64,000 bases of DNA from an uncultured Commensalibacter sp. (GTDB lineage: Bacteria > Pseudomonadota > Alphaproteobacteria > Acetobacterales > Acetobacteraceae): the NCBI GenBank assembly GCA_945266285.1, contig CALYOP010000007.1, positions 83,308 through 147,307 on the forward strand, given 5' to 3'. Both the position numbers and the translations under genes were made by a program. The notes under the pieces were generated by a model. That model was not told the DNA's origin and searched no databases. It saw only the letters and a program-made list of their open reading frames with translations. Positions 11,076-22,015 of this stretch are shown one piece after another (positions within the stretch are counted from its first letter, which is position 1; each line of letters begins with the position of its first letter).

Positions 11076-11963
11076 ATGATTGATTTTGGCCTTCACATAG
11101 CAGTAAGAGCTTTTATGAACCTGACCGATCCTAAAGTATTATTACGTCACATACAAAATTGTAATTCTGCACAACTTCCTGGTAAATATCACCCTTTCCG
11201 AATTAAAAATAAAATTGTTGGTTGGATTAGTCCGGATATGCTTCCTGTTTTGGAAGATGCCGGGGTTATTCGTGATAAAGATCACTTTGTTACATTAGAT
11301 GTTTCGACATCCCTGCAGGATCTGGGAGAACGGTTAATCAAAAATAAAGCAGTTCAGTCAATGAATGAATTATTTGATGTTTATCCATCTCCACATGAAA
11401 AACCAATTGGACAGATTGATCGTTCGGTTCTTCCTTTATTAGGTTTTATTGGAACTGGAGTTCATTTAAATGGTCTTGTTAAAAAAAGTGATGGAATCTA
11501 TCTATGGGTTGGAAAGCGTTCACCAAATAAACGCCTGGATCCTGGAAAGCTAGATCATATTGTAGCTGGCGGAATTCCCGCAGGATTGGATCACCGAAAA
11601 GCCCTGTTTAAAGAAGCAGAAGAAGAAGCAAGTATTCCAGAAAATCTGATCGAACAGGCACAATATGTCAGCATGATTACCTATTCAATGCAACGTTCTG
11701 AAGGTCTGCGTCGTGATGTATTATATTGCTACGATTTATGGTTGCCCGAAGATTTCCTTCCAACCCCTAATGATGGTGAAGTTGTTGAATTTCGCCTAAT
11801 GAAGTTACAGGATATCTTTGAAAGAGTCTGTTTGACTGATGATGTCAAATTTAATGTCAATTTAGTACTAATTGATTTGTTTTTACGCCAAGGGCTCATC
11901 CCCAAACATTCACCACTTAATCAACAATTAAAGCTGGGTCTAAGAGGAAAATTATTCCCATAA
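11076..11963 (+). CDS. DUF4743 / NUDIX hydrolase family protein
   Basis: DUF4743-like N-terminus and GGIPAGLDHRKALFKEAEEEASIP NUDIX-box-like segment; true start may be the ATG at 11115. Confidence 0.75.
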   Translation: MIDFGLHIAVRAFMNLTDPKVLLRHIQNCNSAQLPGKYHPFRIKNKIVGWISPDMLPVLEDAGVIRDKDHFVTLDVSTSLQDLGERLIKNKAVQSMNELFDVYPSPHEKPIGQIDRSVLPLLGFIGTGVHLNGLVKKSDGIYLWVGKRSPNKRLDPGKLDHIVAGGIPAGLDHRKALFKEAEEEASIPENLIEQAQYVSMITYSMQRSEGLRRDVLYCYDLWLPEDFLPTPNDGEVVEFRLMKLQDIFERVCLTDDVKFNVNLVLIDLFLRQGLIPKHSPLNQQLKLGLRGKLFP

Positions 11964-12093
11964 TGATGATCGGTAACGTCAAAGTAAAATAGCGTTTCCG
12001 CTTTTAATATAATTTTCTTACATCGTGTATCGCTGCTAATCCGTTCATTCTCGGTAATATTGAATTCATCTTACACATCATAGGATTTCGAAC

Positions 12094-14196
12094 ATGACTA
12101 TCACCCCTCCTATCCCATTGAAAAAACCAAAACAAATAGAACAATTCGGTCATATTCGAATCGATAATTATGCTTGGATGAAAGATGAAAATTGGCAAAA
12201 GGTTCTTCACGATCCATCATTGCTTCAATCCGATATTGCCGAATATTTAAAAGCGGAAAATCAATATACCGAAGCAATGATGAATGGGACTAAAGCGTTA
12301 CAAAATGATTTATTTGAAGCGATGAAAAGTCGCTTAGCTCCAGAAGATAGTAGCCCTCCACAAGAAGATGGAACTTGGCTTTATGCGTCACGTTTTGAGA
12401 AAGACCTGCAATATCGCATTTATTTTCGGATATCACGCGAAACCAATAAAGAAGAAATATTATTGGATATTAATGCTCGTGCAAGACAGTTTGATTACTA
12501 TCAACTCGGTGCAATCGAACATAGTCCAGATCACCGTTTGTTAGCCTATGCTGAAGATACACAAGGTTCTGAAATATGGCGTATCAGTATTAAAGACTTA
12601 GCTACAGGAAAGATTCTCCCACAATATATTTCAGATTGTAATGGTGATTTTACCTTTTCGGGTGATAGTCAATACCTATTCTGGGTTTATAGAGATGAAA
12701 ACGGACGACCTACAAAAATATACCGCAGAAATATTGCAACTGGGCAAGATAAACTCGTTTATCTAGAACAAAATCCTGGTTTTTTTCTTTCGATACAACG
12801 AAGCTTGTCCAATAATTGGCTTTATATAACGGCCAAAGATCATGATACCAGCGAAATCTGGGTTATACCTGCTGCACAACCGACCTTATATCCCATATGT
12901 ATAACCAAACGCGAAAAAGGTGTGATTTATGAGGTTACCGATTGGGATAATCATTTTATTATAAAAACGAATATTGATCGATCCTGTAATTTTAAATTAA
13001 TGCGTGTTGCTATTCCCAGCGTTGATGCACTTACCAAACAGCCCGGTATTTTAAATCGCGAACGCTGGCAAGAATGGATACCATATGATTCTGAAACTTA
13101 TCTTATAGAAATGATTGCGTATCAGAATTATCTGGTTCGATTAGAACGCAACAATGTAAATACGCGAATACAAATTATAGATAAACAAGGAAAAGTTCAG
13201 CTGGTTACCGGTGATGAAGAATCTTATGTTATTTCTTTAGATAGCATTCTTGATCCTGAAACAGATTGGCTTTATTACAGTTATCAATCGCCGACCACCC
13301 CTCGTCAATGGTGGAAATACCATATGAAAACAGGCGAAAAAAAGCTTATTAAAGCGCAACAGATACCCTCTGGTCACGACCCCGATCAATTTTGTACGAA
13401 ACGACTTTTGGCACCAGCATCAGATGGTCAATTAATCCCTATCACGGTTACCTATCATAAAGATACACCACTAGATGGTTCATCCCCCTTATTGCTTTAT
13501 GGTTATGGTTCTTATGGGCATGCAATTGATCCAAATTTTTCAATTATTAATCTAAATTACCTCAAACGGGGTTGGATTTATGCAATTGCACATATCCGAG
13601 GAGGTTCTGAAAAAGGATGGAACTGGTTTTTGTCAGGACGTAAGTTTGAAAAAATCAACAGCTTTATGGATTTTATCGAATGCGCAGAATATCTGCTAAG
13701 CCATCAATATACCCGCGCGGGTCGAATTGTCGCTGATGGACGTTCAGCAGGTGGCATGGTTATGGGGGCAATTACAAATATGCGTCCTGATCTTTTTGCC
13801 GCTATCATTGCTGTGGTACCATTTGTTGACGTCCTGAATACGATGTCAGATGAGACTTTACCATTAACTCCCCCTGAATGGCCTGAATGGGGAAATCCAA
13901 TCCAGGACATGCTGGCCTATACTTATATCGCTTCTTATTCTCCTTATGATAATATTGCGAAAAAAGCTTATCCAGCCATATTAGCTGTTGGTGGCCTTAC
14001 GGATCCGCGTGTCACCTATTGGGAACCCGCAAAATGGATTGCTAAATTACGTGAAAATAACTTTTCACGAAAACCGCAACTATTAAAAATTAATATGGAT
14101 TCTGGTCATGCTGGAACAGCTGGGCGATTTGATTCGTTAAAAGAGGCAGCTTTTATTCAAGCATTCGCTTGTTGGGCTATTGAAACTAACTTTTGA
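12094..14196 (+). CDS. ptrB: S9 family peptidase, oligopeptidase B type
   Basis: IRGGSEKGWNWF, DGRSAGGMVMGAITNMRPDLF nucleophile region, DSGHAG catalytic His region. Confidence 0.9.
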   Translation: MTITPPIPLKKPKQIEQFGHIRIDNYAWMKDENWQKVLHDPSLLQSDIAEYLKAENQYTEAMMNGTKALQNDLFEAMKSRLAPEDSSPPQEDGTWLYASRFEKDLQYRIYFRISRETNKEEILLDINARARQFDYYQLGAIEHSPDHRLLAYAEDTQGSEIWRISIKDLATGKILPQYISDCNGDFTFSGDSQYLFWVYRDENGRPTKIYRRNIATGQDKLVYLEQNPGFFLSIQRSLSNNWLYITAKDHDTSEIWVIPAAQPTLYPICITKREKGVIYEVTDWDNHFIIKTNIDRSCNFKLMRVAIPSVDALTKQPGILNRERWQEWIPYDSETYLIEMIAYQNYLVRLERNNVNTRIQIIDKQGKVQLVTGDEESYVISLDSILDPETDWLYYSYQSPTTPRQWWKYHMKTGEKKLIKAQQIPSGHDPDQFCTKRLLAPASDGQLIPITVTYHKDTPLDGSSPLLLYGYGSYGHAIDPNFSIINLNYLKRGWIYAIAHIRGGSEKGWNWFLSGRKFEKINSFMDFIECAEYLLSHQYTRAGRIVADGRSAGGMVMGAITNMRPDLFAAIIAVVPFVDVLNTMSDETLPLTPPEWPEWGNPIQDMLAYTYIASYSPYDNIAKKAYPAILAVGGLTDPRVTYWEPAKWIAKLRENNFSRKPQLLKINMDSGHAGTAGRFDSLKEAAFIQAFACWAIETNF

Positions 14197-14217
14197 ACTT
14201 AACGATTCCTTACATTT

Positions 14218-15342
14218 GTGAAATACAGCATGTCTGATCAAATACAGAAAACCCCCCTTCCTTCTCGTCAGTTTAGCTTGACAGAACGTATCCATAATCA
14301 ACGTATCGCACAGATATGTCTTTCCATTATTTTATTGTTATTCGGCCTTTATACCATCAAGGCATTTTTAATCGCCTTGTTATGGGGCCTGATTTTTGCC
14401 ATTGCAAGCTGGCCGCTTTATTTAAAGATTCGTCGTAAATGGCCACTGCAAAAATATAGTTTTTTATTACCCTTACTTTTTTCGTTCATTATTGTGCTTG
14501 TCTTCATGTTGCCCCTTAGCATTATTGTGGCCGAAGCCAGTAAGGATTTTGAGGTTCTATTAAACTGGGTTACACAAGCCAGTCATTCTGGATTGCCTCC
14601 GCCTGACTGGTTGCAAAATATCCCTTTTGAAAAAGATAAAGTTATTCATTGGTGGGACCAAAATTTATCAAATCCAGAATCAGCCTCTGCATTATTATCG
14701 AACTTGCAATTAAAACATGGGATTTACTTAACCCAAAAAATTGGTTCTCAGCTTCTACATCGTGGAATTCTGTTTATCTTTTCGATTTTAACGTTATTTT
14801 TCTTATTCAAGGATGGCGACAGTTTTATCGAACAATGTCTTAGAGGATCACGCCGTCTATTTGGCAAACAAGGTGAAAATATCGCACAACAGATGATTGC
14901 TTCCGTTCATGGAACACTTTCTGGATTGGTGCTTGTAGGATTAGGCCAAGGGTTTCTTTTGGGTATTCTCTACACTATTTGTGGAACTCCACATGCCGCT
15001 ATGTTTGGTTTATTTACGGCTATAGCTGCAATGATTCCTTTTTGTCCCATTATAGCAATTGGAATTGTAACGCTGGTTACTTTAACTCAAGTTTCATCAA
15101 TAGCCGCACTCGTAATCTTGGTTGTTGGTGCTATTGTTGTATTTGTTGCCGATCATTTTATTCGTCCAGCCTTAATTGGTGGATCAACTGAATTACCCTT
15201 TATCTGGGTATTAGTAAGTATTTTAGGCGGCGTTGAAACATGGGGAATTATTGGTCTATTTATAGGACCAGCCATTATGTCAGCTATTATTATGTTATGG
15301 AATAATTGGACAAAAAATCCGAAATTCAGTAACGAATCTTAA
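14218..15342 (+). CDS. AI-2E family transporter
   Basis: Multiple TM segments, GxxxGLxxVGLGQGFLLG region and C-terminal PALIGGSTELPFIWVLVSILGGVETWGIIGLFIGPAIMS. Confidence 0.85.
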   Translation: MKYSMSDQIQKTPLPSRQFSLTERIHNQRIAQICLSIILLLFGLYTIKAFLIALLWGLIFAIASWPLYLKIRRKWPLQKYSFLLPLLFSFIIVLVFMLPLSIIVAEASKDFEVLLNWVTQASHSGLPPPDWLQNIPFEKDKVIHWWDQNLSNPESASALLSNLQLKHGIYLTQKIGSQLLHRGILFIFSILTLFFLFKDGDSFIEQCLRGSRRLFGKQGENIAQQMIASVHGTLSGLVLVGLGQGFLLGILYTICGTPHAAMFGLFTAIAAMIPFCPIIAIGIVTLVTLTQVSSIAALVILVVGAIVVFVADHFIRPALIGGSTELPFIWVLVSILGGVETWGIIGLFIGPAIMSAIIMLWNNWTKNPKFSNES

Positions 15343-15350
15343 ATTCGATA

Positions 15351-15424
15351 TCGGGCAGGCGGGATTCGAACCCACGACCCCCAGTCCCCCAGACTGATGC
15401 GCTACCAGGCTGCGCTACTGCCCG
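15351..15424 (-). tRNA. tRNA-Pro (anticodon GGG)
   Basis: Reverse complement CGGGCAGTAGCGCAGCCTGGTAGCGCATCAGTCTGGGGGACTGGGGGTCGTGGGTTCGAATCCCGCCTGCCCGA folds as a cloverleaf; anticodon loop CTGGGGG; CCA not encoded. Confidence 0.95.
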
Positions 15425-15475
15425 TTTTTCGGATAAAGAGGCTATAGCAGCCTATTACTTAATGATCAACAAAAA

Positions 15476-16060
15476 TTAAGAAGAAACCAGCAATTTTCTT
15501 AGTTCTTGCAATTCCGATAAAATCGTTTGCAAAGATTCAGTCAGAAAAACCGTTTTTTTCTGTAATCTCTCAAGTTCTGAACAATTATCACCTATATTCA
15601 AAACGTTATTGTCATCGAGTTTTGCTACAGATTCCGAAGATTCTGATTCTTGAGCAACTGATTGTTCATCTGCTGCTACACTAGTTTTTGCAGGTTTCGG
15701 CTCTTCAAATCTTGAGGCATCCTCTTCTAATAAACGCTGAACGCCTCTAATCGTATAGCCTTCAACATATAACAAATTCGATATATGTTTAAGAATAGCA
15801 ATGTCTTCGCTACGATAATAACGCCGTCCGCCACTACGTTTAACAGGTTGCACTTGTGGGAAACGTGTTTCCCAAAAACGCAAGACATGTTGCGGAACAT
15901 GAATTTCATCCGCAACTTCACTGATTGTTCTAAACGCATTCGGCGCTTTTTTTACTGCTCCATCTTCAGAACCTATAAAATCGTCAAGATTATCATCCAT
16001 AATCGAATCATCTTGAGATTCCAATTGGTTAGAAGCATTTGGCGATTTTATATCTGACAT
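15476..16060 (-). CDS. MerR family transcriptional regulator
   Basis: [45 protein letters not shown]; next to ihfA. Confidence 0.9.
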   Translation of the reverse strand: MSDIKSPNASNQLESQDDSIMDDNLDDFIGSEDGAVKKAPNAFRTISEVADEIHVPQHVLRFWETRFPQVQPVKRSGGRRYYRSEDIAILKHISNLLYVEGYTIRGVQRLLEEDASRFEEPKPAKTSVAADEQSVAQESESSESVAKLDDNNVLNIGDNCSELERLQKKTVFLTESLQTILSELQELRKLLVSS

Positions 16061-16377
16061 TATTTAGCCTTTATGGAAGACTTCCGGTTCATGGTTTTGT
16101 TAATACGCTGTTTTAACATTTGACTCGGTCGAAAAGCAAGTACAAGCCTTGGTTCAATTACAACCTCTTTTCCTGTTTTAGGATTCCTGCCAATACGACT
16201 ACCTTTTCTACGAACAGAAAAAGTTCCAAAACCGCTAATCTTAACCGTTTCTTTATTTTCCAACGTATGGACAATTTTTCCTATAACTTCTTCAAGCAAG
16301 GCAGCAGATTCACTGCGTGATAACCCTACTTGGCTATATAATTTTTCCGTTAAACCGGCACGCGTTAAAGTTTGCAT
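16060..16377 (-). CDS. ihfA: Integration host factor subunit alpha
   Basis: HU/IHF fold sequence [31 protein letters not shown] and [23 protein letters not shown]. Confidence 0.93.
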   Translation of the reverse strand: MQTLTRAGLTEKLYSQVGLSRSESAALLEEVIGKIVHTLENKETVKISGFGTFSVRRKGSRIGRNPKTGKEVVIEPRLVLAFRPSQMLKQRINKTMNRKSSIKAK

Positions 16378-16519
16378 ATAAAATAATCACAATATTTTAG
16401 AGTTTTTAATTATTAGGTTAGCATTACCAAGGTTTTAATAAATGCTTCTAACTCTTTTATCTTAAAAGATTTTTCAAAACCAACTTTTTTCACTAAAATG
16501 TTTGTGAACTGGAAAAAAT

Positions 16520-17485
16520 TTACAAGCGGAATATTGAAGAACCCCAGCTTAATCCACCACCAAGTGCTTCAATAACAACCAAATCTCCTAATTGGATACG
16601 ACCATCTCTTATGGCCTCATTCATCGCTAATGGTATCGAAGCAGCCGAAGTATTAGCATGACGATCAACCGTTACAACGACTTGATTAGCCGGAAGATTT
16701 AATTTTTTACCCATACCATTAATAATCCGAAGATTTGCTTGATGTGGCACCAACCAATCAATGTCCTCATGACTGAGATTATGAGCACTTAAGGCTTCTT
16801 CAACAGTTTCAGAAAGTTTGGTTACGGCATGACGGAAAACTTCTTTTCCATTCATTCGTAAAAAACACCCCTCATTACCTATAGATGGAATGCCTTCAAC
16901 AAATAATAAATCGCTATATTGCCCATCCGTATGCAGATGAACACTTAATACCCCATTTCCGTCATCTTGATCATGCGCAGTCATTAGGACAGCACCGGCA
17001 CCATCACCAAAAAGAACACAAGTCCGCCGATCATTCCAATCCATAATGCGAGAATAAACTTCGCTACCGATTAGCAATATATTCTTGGCCTGTCCCATCT
17101 GAATAAAATTATTGGCAACTGACAAAGCAAATACAAAACCTGCACAAGCTGAAGAAACATCGAAAGCAAATGCTTTTTCGATTCCCAATTCACGTTGAAC
17201 CATAACGGCTGTTGAAGGGAAAACTTTATCAGGAGTACAAGTTGCAACGATAATCGCGTCGACTTCATTGGCGGAAATTTTAGCATATTCCAAAGCCTGC
17301 TTTGCAGCTTGAACCGCCATGAAAGTACAACTTTCTTTTTCATTCGCAATATGACGTTGACAAATTCCCGTTCGTTCACGAATCCATGCGTCAGAAGTTT
17401 CCACTTGCAACGAGAGCTCGTCATTGGTGACAACACGTTCAGGCAGATAACCACCAAATCCAATGAAACGTGAGCGACGTTGCAT
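16520..17485 (-). CDS. fabH: Beta-ketoacyl-ACP synthase III
   Basis: FGGYLPERVVTNDELS, DVSSACAGFVFAL (Cys), WLVPHQANLRI, DRHANTSAASIPLA. Confidence 0.95.
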   Translation of the reverse strand: MQRRSRFIGFGGYLPERVVTNDELSLQVETSDAWIRERTGICQRHIANEKESCTFMAVQAAKQALEYAKISANEVDAIIVATCTPDKVFPSTAVMVQRELGIEKAFAFDVSSACAGFVFALSVANNFIQMGQAKNILLIGSEVYSRIMDWNDRRTCVLFGDGAGAVLMTAHDQDDGNGVLSVHLHTDGQYSDLLFVEGIPSIGNEGCFLRMNGKEVFRHAVTKLSETVEEALSAHNLSHEDIDWLVPHQANLRIINGMGKKLNLPANQVVVTVDRHANTSAASIPLAMNEAIRDGRIQLGDLVVIEALGGGLSWGSSIFRL

Positions 17486-17526
17486 GATATATCCTATTCA
17501 ATACTCAAATTAAAAATTATGGTGAT

Positions 17527-18600
17527 CTATTTATTTTTGGTCATATTAGAGATGTGATCTAAGTCAACCTGTGACAAGCCCTTCAGGATTTCATCATAGA
17601 AACCGTGTTGGATCATATCCATAGCGACATCAATCGCATAAGCAAAACTTTCGGCGTCTGCACCGCCATGCGATTTGACGACTACTCCATTTAAACCAAC
17701 AAAAACAGCCCCATTATAGCGTCCAGGATCAAGCCATTCCCGCATACGTTCCAGACCAGGCCGCACGAGAAGGTAACCTAATTTACCGCGTAATCCAGAA
17801 CTATAGACCTGTTTCAAAAGGTGAAAAACTAATCGAAATGCGCCCTCACCTGTTTTTAAAGCGACATTTCCGGTAAATCCATCCGTCACAACGACATCAG
17901 TCGTCCCGGCGGTTATGTCATAACCTTCGATAAAACCATAAAACTGTTTTGAAAGCGGACTTTGTTTTAATATATCAGAAGCTTGACGCAGTCGTTCGTC
18001 GCCTTTTAGCTCTTCTGAACCAACATTAAGCAAACCTATTGATGGGTTTGGTAATCCTAATACTGCTTTTGCAAAGGCATGACCCATTATAGCAAATTCG
18101 ACAAGGTTTCTGGAATCACAGGCAACATTAGCCCCAAGATCCAGCATAATAATGTCACCTTTGGCGGTCGGACTAATCGCAGCCATAGCCGGTCTAGTAA
18201 TGCCTGGCATGGTTTTTACGATGATCTTCGCCAATGCCAACATGGCACCGCTATTTCCAGCAGAAATAACCCCTTTAGCCTCTTTACGCGAAACGCTTTC
18301 CATAGCCATGCGTAAAGAAGAATCACGCAGTTTTAAAGCAGCCGTTGGCTTCATATCCATAGGAACATAAATTTCGGTATGTCTTATGGTACAAATTGCT
18401 GCTGCGCGGGGATGTTTATCTAAAAGAGGCTTGATTTTACTGTTATCACCAATCAGTAAAATTTTTGCTTGTGGGTGTCTTAATGCCGTAATATCCAGAC
18501 CTTTGATAACAATGTCGGGCGCCTTATCGCCTCCCATTGCATCAACAACAAGGTCATAATTATCGGATTGTGATATAGAATTATTTACTGTTTCACTCAT
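17527..18600 (-). CDS. plsX: Phosphate acyltransferase PlsX
   Basis: VVDAMGGDKAPDIVIKG, SAGNSGAML, VVTDGFTGNVALK. Confidence 0.95.
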   Translation of the reverse strand: MSETVNNSISQSDNYDLVVDAMGGDKAPDIVIKGLDITALRHPQAKILLIGDNSKIKPLLDKHPRAAAICTIRHTEIYVPMDMKPTAALKLRDSSLRMAMESVSRKEAKGVISAGNSGAMLALAKIIVKTMPGITRPAMAAISPTAKGDIIMLDLGANVACDSRNLVEFAIMGHAFAKAVLGLPNPSIGLLNVGSEELKGDERLRQASDILKQSPLSKQFYGFIEGYDITAGTTDVVVTDGFTGNVALKTGEGAFRLVFHLLKQVYSSGLRGKLGYLLVRPGLERMREWLDPGRYNGAVFVGLNGVVVKSHGGADAESFAYAIDVAMDMIQHGFYDEILKGLSQVDLDHISNMTKNK

Positions 18601-18713
18601 AGAACCCGTTTTAACCTGTAAAGAGATCTGACAGCCATCATTTCAGCATTTAAACAAAGAAAATTTAAGTCACAAAAACTTTTTCAATTCTCTTCACAGG
18701 AAGCCCCTATATT

Positions 18714-18914
18714 CTAGATGCGAACAGAGACTTTCAGTGCTTTTTCAGCTACGACTTCGCGTCCATCATAATGTCCGCAATGACTGCATACGTGATGGGG
18801 ACGTTTAAGTTCACCACAATTTGCACATTCTGCATAAGCCTCGCTCCGCAAGGCATGATGACTACGCCGCATACCACGACGGGACGGCGATGTTTTTCTC
18901 TTAGGAACAGCCAT
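18714..18914 (-). CDS. rpmF: 50S ribosomal protein L32
   Basis: [22 protein letters not shown], CxxC...CxxC zinc ribbon. Confidence 0.96.
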   Translation of the reverse strand: MAVPKRKTSPSRRGMRRSHHALRSEAYAECANCGELKRPHHVCSHCGHYDGREVVAEKALKVSVRI

Positions 18915-19110
18915 AGGTCTCTCCTGATTTTCCTAAAGACTGGTACAGCAGCAAGCTGCCTTTCCATACAATCTGTTAAAATATTAAATTAAGGCGTGCT
19001 TATTAACAGATAGTTTTCTTAAAGGCAAGCAAACTCTGTTAAAATTCTCAATAATCCCCTGTTTAATGGAAGGTAATTAAATCAAAGTGCATAGATTTGT
19101 CAATTAATTC

Positions 19111-19641
19111 TTACGTTTTTTTGCTTTTAAGACTTTTTAATACAGCAAAAGGATTAGTTTCTTTCGATTGAGTTTTTGGCAAATCATCTTCGTTCAGAAT
19201 CAAGGGATGCGATGCACCTTCTTTATGTGGATAAGCATCAAGACTGAGGAATAGTTGTTCGGATGTAACCTCACCTAAATCAATCGAATCACCCTCATAA
19301 GGAATTTCATCGGGTTCATCAATTTCTTCTATAGAAGACTTAATTTTATCCGCAGGAATAAATTTTAATTCAAAGCTTTCCTGAATTGCTGATGGAAAAT
19401 CCTCTAATGAAACAACACAATTCTGCATAACCAATGCTTTCAACTTGCCTATAGCGCGGATTTCATTCCGATGCATCAGTGTTAAATCATAATGACATTT
19501 CAATTCCATAATTTGGGGCAAGTGAAACCTTTTTGCCAGATCAGCGCATTCTTTTTCATTTGCTTCAATTTCAATAGAAAAATTCCTGTTTTTAATTTGA
19601 CTTAAATTAATTTTTCGGGAAAACTCGGAACGATTTATCAT
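19111..19641 (-). CDS. DUF177 (YceD-like) protein
   Basis: Upstream of rpmF in the conserved order; acidic C-terminal half. Start MINRSEFSRKI preferred over the longer ORF (to 19707). Confidence 0.75.
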   Translation of the reverse strand: MINRSEFSRKINLSQIKNRNFSIEIEANEKECADLAKRFHLPQIMELKCHYDLTLMHRNEIRAIGKLKALVMQNCVVSLEDFPSAIQESFELKFIPADKIKSSIEEIDEPDEIPYEGDSIDLGEVTSEQLFLSLDAYPHKEGASHPLILNEDDLPKTQSKETNPFAVLKSLKSKKT

Positions 19642-19774
19642 TTTTACGTTTCCATATATATTTTTGTTGCAGTTTTGGTTAAACTGCAATAGGCATTTTG
19701 AATGCATAACGCATTAATATTAATATTGTCTGTTATCGTTCTAAATAACATGGTTTGAGGGATATCTATCGACT

Positions 19775-20407
19775 ATGAACCCAAGCTTGAATCATAAACC
19801 TCTTGTCACTCCATTAACGAGCTTGCAATCCACATTTGCGCTTACTCGTAAAAAAAGCAATTTTTTTTGCATGGCTTCTCTTTTAAGCTGTGGGATATTA
19901 TTGTCCGCTTGTTCGTTTTTTTCAACGCCACCACAACCGCGTGGTGCTTTTATTGAAAAAGAAGACTGGCAGGATTTAAAAGTCGGTAGCAGTAGCAAAA
20001 GTGATGCTCAAGATCTTTTAGGTTCCCCAACAACGTTTGCAACTTTTGATCCCAATAGCTGGATTTATATTTCTATGCAAACACGAACCGTCCCTTTGAC
20101 CTATCCTGGCGTGCGCAAGCAACAAGTATTGGTTTTGAATTTTGATCAATCTGGTGTTTTACAACAGATCCAAGAACTGAATAAAAAAGATGCTAAACCA
20201 GTACGGATGATTTCTTCGATTACCCCTACTCCAGGAAGCAAAACCAACTTTTTCCAACAGCTCTTGGGTAATATTGGACAATATTCTCCTTTAAGTGCGA
20301 TGGGTATGGGAAGTACCTTTGGACCCTCTGGCTCTTCTGGTGGTCCATTCAGTAATAATCCTATTGGAAGTGGCCCCGGAAGTTCGGGCAATGCTTTAGG
20401 TAACTAA
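19775..20407 (+). CDS. bamE: Outer membrane assembly lipoprotein BamE (SmpA/OmlA)
   Basis: Lipobox LLSACSF, LKVGSSSKSDAQDLLGSPTTF and WIYISMQT; Gly/Ser-rich C-terminal tail. Confidence 0.8.
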   Translation: MNPSLNHKPLVTPLTSLQSTFALTRKKSNFFCMASLLSCGILLSACSFFSTPPQPRGAFIEKEDWQDLKVGSSSKSDAQDLLGSPTTFATFDPNSWIYISMQTRTVPLTYPGVRKQQVLVLNFDQSGVLQQIQELNKKDAKPVRMISSITPTPGSKTNFFQQLLGNIGQYSPLSAMGMGSTFGPSGSSGGPFSNNPIGSGPGSSGNALGN

Positions 20408-20474
20408 AGCATTTTGTAATATAAAATAATCTTTTATATTCAATAGATTATAGAGCATATTTTGATTAATATAT

Positions 20475-20507
20475 TTACTGCAAATAGGTTTGACTTGTTT
20501 GCAGTAA
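20475..20507. terminator. Hairpin between convergent genes (first of two)
   Basis: TTACTGCAAA ... TTTGCAGTAA. Confidence 0.6.
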
Positions 20508-20515
20508 TAAAATTA

Positions 20516-20546
20516 TAAGCTCTAATTTTTCAGTCTTTAGAGCTTA
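20516..20546. terminator. Hairpin between convergent genes (second of two)
   Basis: TAAGCTCTAA tttttcagtct TTAGAGCTTA. Confidence 0.6.
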
Positions 20547-20589
20547 ATTAAAATTGGCTTTCTTTTGATACCCAATCAACCCGAATAAT

Positions 20590-21996
20590 TTAATCTGGTA
20601 GAAATATAACCACTCTCAATCCACCGAGTGGGCTAGTATTTAACTTAATTTCTCCACCGTGTGCTTCGATAATATCTCTGGCTATTGCTAAACCGAGTCC
20701 TGTACCCTTTTTTGCATTTCCTGTTTCAAACGCATTAAAGAGTTTCTCACGCTTTTCAACTGCTATTCCTGGCCCATTATCGTCAATGGTAATCGTGATA
20801 CCATGTGTACGTCGGCTGGCATTTAATGAAATAGCACCTCCATAACGGCGTGCATTATCTAATATATTGTTTAATACACGCCTTATACCACCAGCTCTTA
20901 CTACGATATCGGGCAAATTTGCGGCAATAGAAACAGAAATAAATTCTGTACCGGCACGTTTAGCCGCTGCAACTGCATCTTCGATTAATTGAATCATATC
21001 GGTGGTTTTAGGTTCTTCGATTCCCTCACCCCTGGCAAAGGCCAAATATCCTTCGATCATTTGTGCCATTTCTTCAGTATCCGCAATGATATCGTGAATA
21101 TCGGGAGCAACTTCTTCTGCGTTGATAATTCCTTTTTGCGGAAGCATCGCTAAACTTAAACGTATCCTTGTAAGTGGTGTTCGTAAATCATGAGAAACGC
21201 TGGCAAGAATAACGGTTCTTTGTCGTATAAAACGCAGAATTCGATCGCGCATTAAATTAAAAGCTGAAGCTGCTTTTTTAATTTCCTTAGCACCGACAGG
21301 CCATAATGGGCCGGGATCTCTTCCTTTTCCAAAAAGCTCTACCGCATTCGAAAGACGTCGAATTGCTTTTACCTGAATCCATACAAACAACGCGGCAATT
21401 GTAAACAATAATAATGCACTTCCTACGACCCACCCTACAAAAAGCCATAATGATCCAGCCCCCAGCCGTTTTCGAGTGGTGCTAATTCGTAGCGTAACGT
21501 CATTCATCTCTACATAAATTGTAACTTTTTCTACATCACTCACCCAATCAACATAAAAAGGATAACCCAAACGATCGCTTAGGGTTCGATCGAGAATCTC
21601 ATCAACAGGACCAATGATATTGTGCCGCTGTTTTTTAATGAGATCTGGTTTATCTTTATGCCAACTGACATCCAGTTGAAGAAAATTTTGCACCTGATTT
21701 ACAATATCACGGCGCTCTCGATCCGATTTTACCTGAGCAAACCGATCAACCGTATAGGATATCTCGCCAGAAATCATATCTGTTAACCGTCGTGAAACGA
21801 TATTCAGAAATGTGCCATAAAAAAGTTCGAGTGAAATTGCCTGAGTAAAAAGTAAAGGAATCAATATGATCAGCAAAGATCGACCAAACATAGAACGGGG
21901 TAATACACGCCGTATTATACGATCCCATAGATGTTGTCTTTTTTGAGAAGGCTCCGTTTTAGTGGTTGCCTGCGGTTGAGGAAATGGTTCTGGCAA
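20590..21996 (-). CDS. EnvZ-type sensor histidine kinase
   Basis: Two TMs, HAMP-like region, ASVSHDLRTPLTRIRLSL H box, DNARRYG N box, DNGPGI and GTGLGLAIARDI G boxes. Confidence 0.92.
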   Translation of the reverse strand: MPEPFPQPQATTKTEPSQKRQHLWDRIIRRVLPRSMFGRSLLIILIPLLFTQAISLELFYGTFLNIVSRRLTDMISGEISYTVDRFAQVKSDRERRDIVNQVQNFLQLDVSWHKDKPDLIKKQRHNIIGPVDEILDRTLSDRLGYPFYVDWVSDVEKVTIYVEMNDVTLRISTTRKRLGAGSLWLFVGWVVGSALLLFTIAALFVWIQVKAIRRLSNAVELFGKGRDPGPLWPVGAKEIKKAASAFNLMRDRILRFIRQRTVILASVSHDLRTPLTRIRLSLAMLPQKGIINAEEVAPDIHDIIADTEEMAQMIEGYLAFARGEGIEEPKTTDMIQLIEDAVAAAKRAGTEFISVSIAANLPDIVVRAGGIRRVLNNILDNARRYGGAISLNASRRTHGITITIDDNGPGIAVEKREKLFNAFETGNAKKGTGLGLAIARDIIEAHGGEIKLNTSPLGGLRVVIFLPD

Positions 21997-22015
21997 GCTT
22001 CTTCCTATCGCTGAA

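Noticed and set aside
20475-20546. Twin hairpins as a novel RNA element
   Set aside because: They sit between convergent bamE and the histidine kinase gene and are adequately explained as a pair of terminators.
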